Assembly: GCA_036506495.1 (NCBI GenBank)
Contig: DASXRQ010000240.1
Coordinates: forward strand, 1-49,312
Direction of reading: 5' to 3'
From: DASXRC01 sp036506495
Lineage (GTDB): Bacteria; Actinomycetota; Actinomycetes; Mycobacteriales; Micromonosporaceae
Length of the DNA stretch: 49,312 bases
The stretch's first letter is position 1. Each line of letters begins with the position of its first letter. Below, one piece after another: positions 48,564 through 49,312 of the stretch. Below the pieces are notes generated by a model, which was given only the letters and a program-made list of their open reading frames with translations, did no database searches and was not told the DNA's origin. A program made the position numbers and the translations under genes.

Positions 48564-49312
48564 GTGGGCGGCGAGGGTTACCGACAGCTGGGTGAGGCCG
48601 GATGGCGCTGGGTGCTCGACCAGGTGCGCTGGGACGACGGTCCGTGGATCCCGGAGACGCCCGATGAGGTCGAGGCTTCCGGCCGCCGCGACGGCATGCA
48701 CAGCGGGATCGGCGGGCTGCCGCCGGCGCTCGCGGAGCTCCGGCTCGCGCGTGACCTCACCGCCGAGGAGGAGCGGCTGGCCGACGGCATCGCGACCCGG
48801 ATCGCGAGTGTGGTGGCGCATACGACCGACCCGAGCTACTTCATGGGGTTGACCAGCCACGCCGGCGCGCTCGGCCTGCTCGGCGAGCCCGACGGGGTGG
48901 GCGCCGCGCTGGCCCGGCTGCGCGAGCTGGCCACGCCCGAGGGCTGGCCGCAGACCCTGATCGGTCGGCCGATGCTGCTGGCCGGTGCGCCGATCCACGA
49001 CGTCGTGCTCGGTACCGCGGGCGTGGTGCTGGGGTCGATCTGGGCCGGCGGGCCGCTGGGTGAGGAGGTGGCCGGGCTGGCGGCCGGCGTACTCCTGGAG
49101 CGGGCGGAGCAGACGCCGACCGGGCTGAACTGGACCATGGTCGCCGCCGCCGACCGGCTGGCCGACCGGCCGCAGCTGCCCAACTTCTCGCACGGCCTGT
49201 CGGGGATCGCGACCGCGCTGGCGCTGGCGGGCGACCGGCTCGGGCGGGCCGAGCTGGTGGACGCGGCCCGGCTGGGCGCCGAGCACCTGGTCACCCTCGG
49301 TCGCGTCGAGGA
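48564..49312 (+). CDS. LanC-like protein, 3' end cut by window
   Basis: 249 residues seen, open to the window end. Repeated Gly-rich helical hairpins (MHSGIGGLPPALAELRL, VVLGTAGVVLGSIWAGG, NFSHGLSGIATALALAG) fit the alpha/alpha barrel of lanthionine synthetase C-like proteins; the zinc ligands would lie later or are not visible. No lanthipeptide precursor or LanB/M is near, so it need not make lantibiotics. GTG start with CATGAT 6 nt upstream. Confidence 0.75.
   Translation, partial: MGGEGYRQLGEAGWRWVLDQVRWDDGPWIPETPDEVEASGRRDGMHSGIGGLPPALAELRLARDLTAEEERLADGIATRIASVVAHTTDPSYFMGLTSHAGALGLLGEPDGVGAALARLRELATPEGWPQTLIGRPMLLAGAPIHDVVLGTAGVVLGSIWAGGPLGEEVAGLAAGVLLERAEQTPTGLNWTMVAAADRLADRPQLPNFSHGLSGIATALALAGDRLGRAELVDAARLGAEHLVTLGRVE

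Noticed and set aside
1..49312. tRNA, rRNA or replication origin
   Set aside because: No cloverleaf with a TTCGA-type T-arm, rRNA-like stretch or DnaA-box cluster was noticed on reading; a tRNA search program would be decisive.
48564..49312. A lanthipeptide biosynthetic cluster
   Set aside because: Only a LanC-like gene is present; no precursor peptide, dehydratase or exporter is seen beside it within the window.

Overview
The window is a high-GC actinobacterial chromosome segment (about 70% by eye, not computed). GTG starts are common, mycothiol synthase (mshD) and a GlnR-type regulator are present, and the gene order pabC-like / nitrobindin / sseC / cysA2-type sulfurtransferase / lmeA / GlnR-type regulator / mshD / pst matches the Mycobacterium tuberculosis Rv0812-Rv0820 neighbourhood. 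The Pho operator repeats are of the 11-bp Streptomyces type. I cannot name the genus; a Micromonospora- or Cryptosporangium-like actinomycete is a guess.

Layout. 0-9 kb: a cut-off BKACE (DUF849) gene, a coupled fur-ygfZ pair, aminodeoxychorismate-lyase-like enzyme, nitrobindin with a small membrane protein, DsrE protein, an anchored hypothetical protein, the sulfurtransferase operon (cysA2/sseC type) headed by a 25-residue Cys-rich leader peptide, lmeA, a polytopic membrane protein and glnR. 9-21 kb is a phosphate region: mshD, pstSCAB behind a PHO box, NUDIX, thiolase, oxidoreductase, a DUF47-Pit transporter pair next to three tandem PHO repeats, PPK2 and a DUF402 protein. 21-25.3 kb: a DinG-like helicase, then a 2.2-kb island flanked by a perfect 14-bp direct repeat and carrying a toxin-antitoxin-like pair, a frameshifted PIN gene and the decayed tail of a tyrosine recombinase. 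25.3-36.5 kb: AI-2E transporter, GroES-like protein, PrsW, HD hydrolase, DUF4031, FAD oxidase, MazEF-type toxin-antitoxin pair, GlpD, a membrane-subtilisin fusion and an MFS remnant. 36.5-41.7 kb: ECF sigma/anti-sigma, dipeptidase, small proteins and groEL with two CIRCE operators. 41.7-49.3 kb: HD/LuxR regulator, MFS transporter, ANTAR protein with a kinase-like helical tail, a split ATP-grasp gene, SGNH hydrolase, a YCII-ECF42 pair and a cut-off LanC-like gene.

Two themes run through the window. First, at least 16 genes have a TANNNT -10 hexamer placed only 6-8 nt before the start codon, so leaderless transcription appears widespread. Second, nutrient-responsive control can be read directly: PHO boxes at pst and DUF47-pit, a cysteine attenuator at the sulfurtransferase operon, and CIRCE at groEL. 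No rRNA, tRNA or CRISPR array was found.
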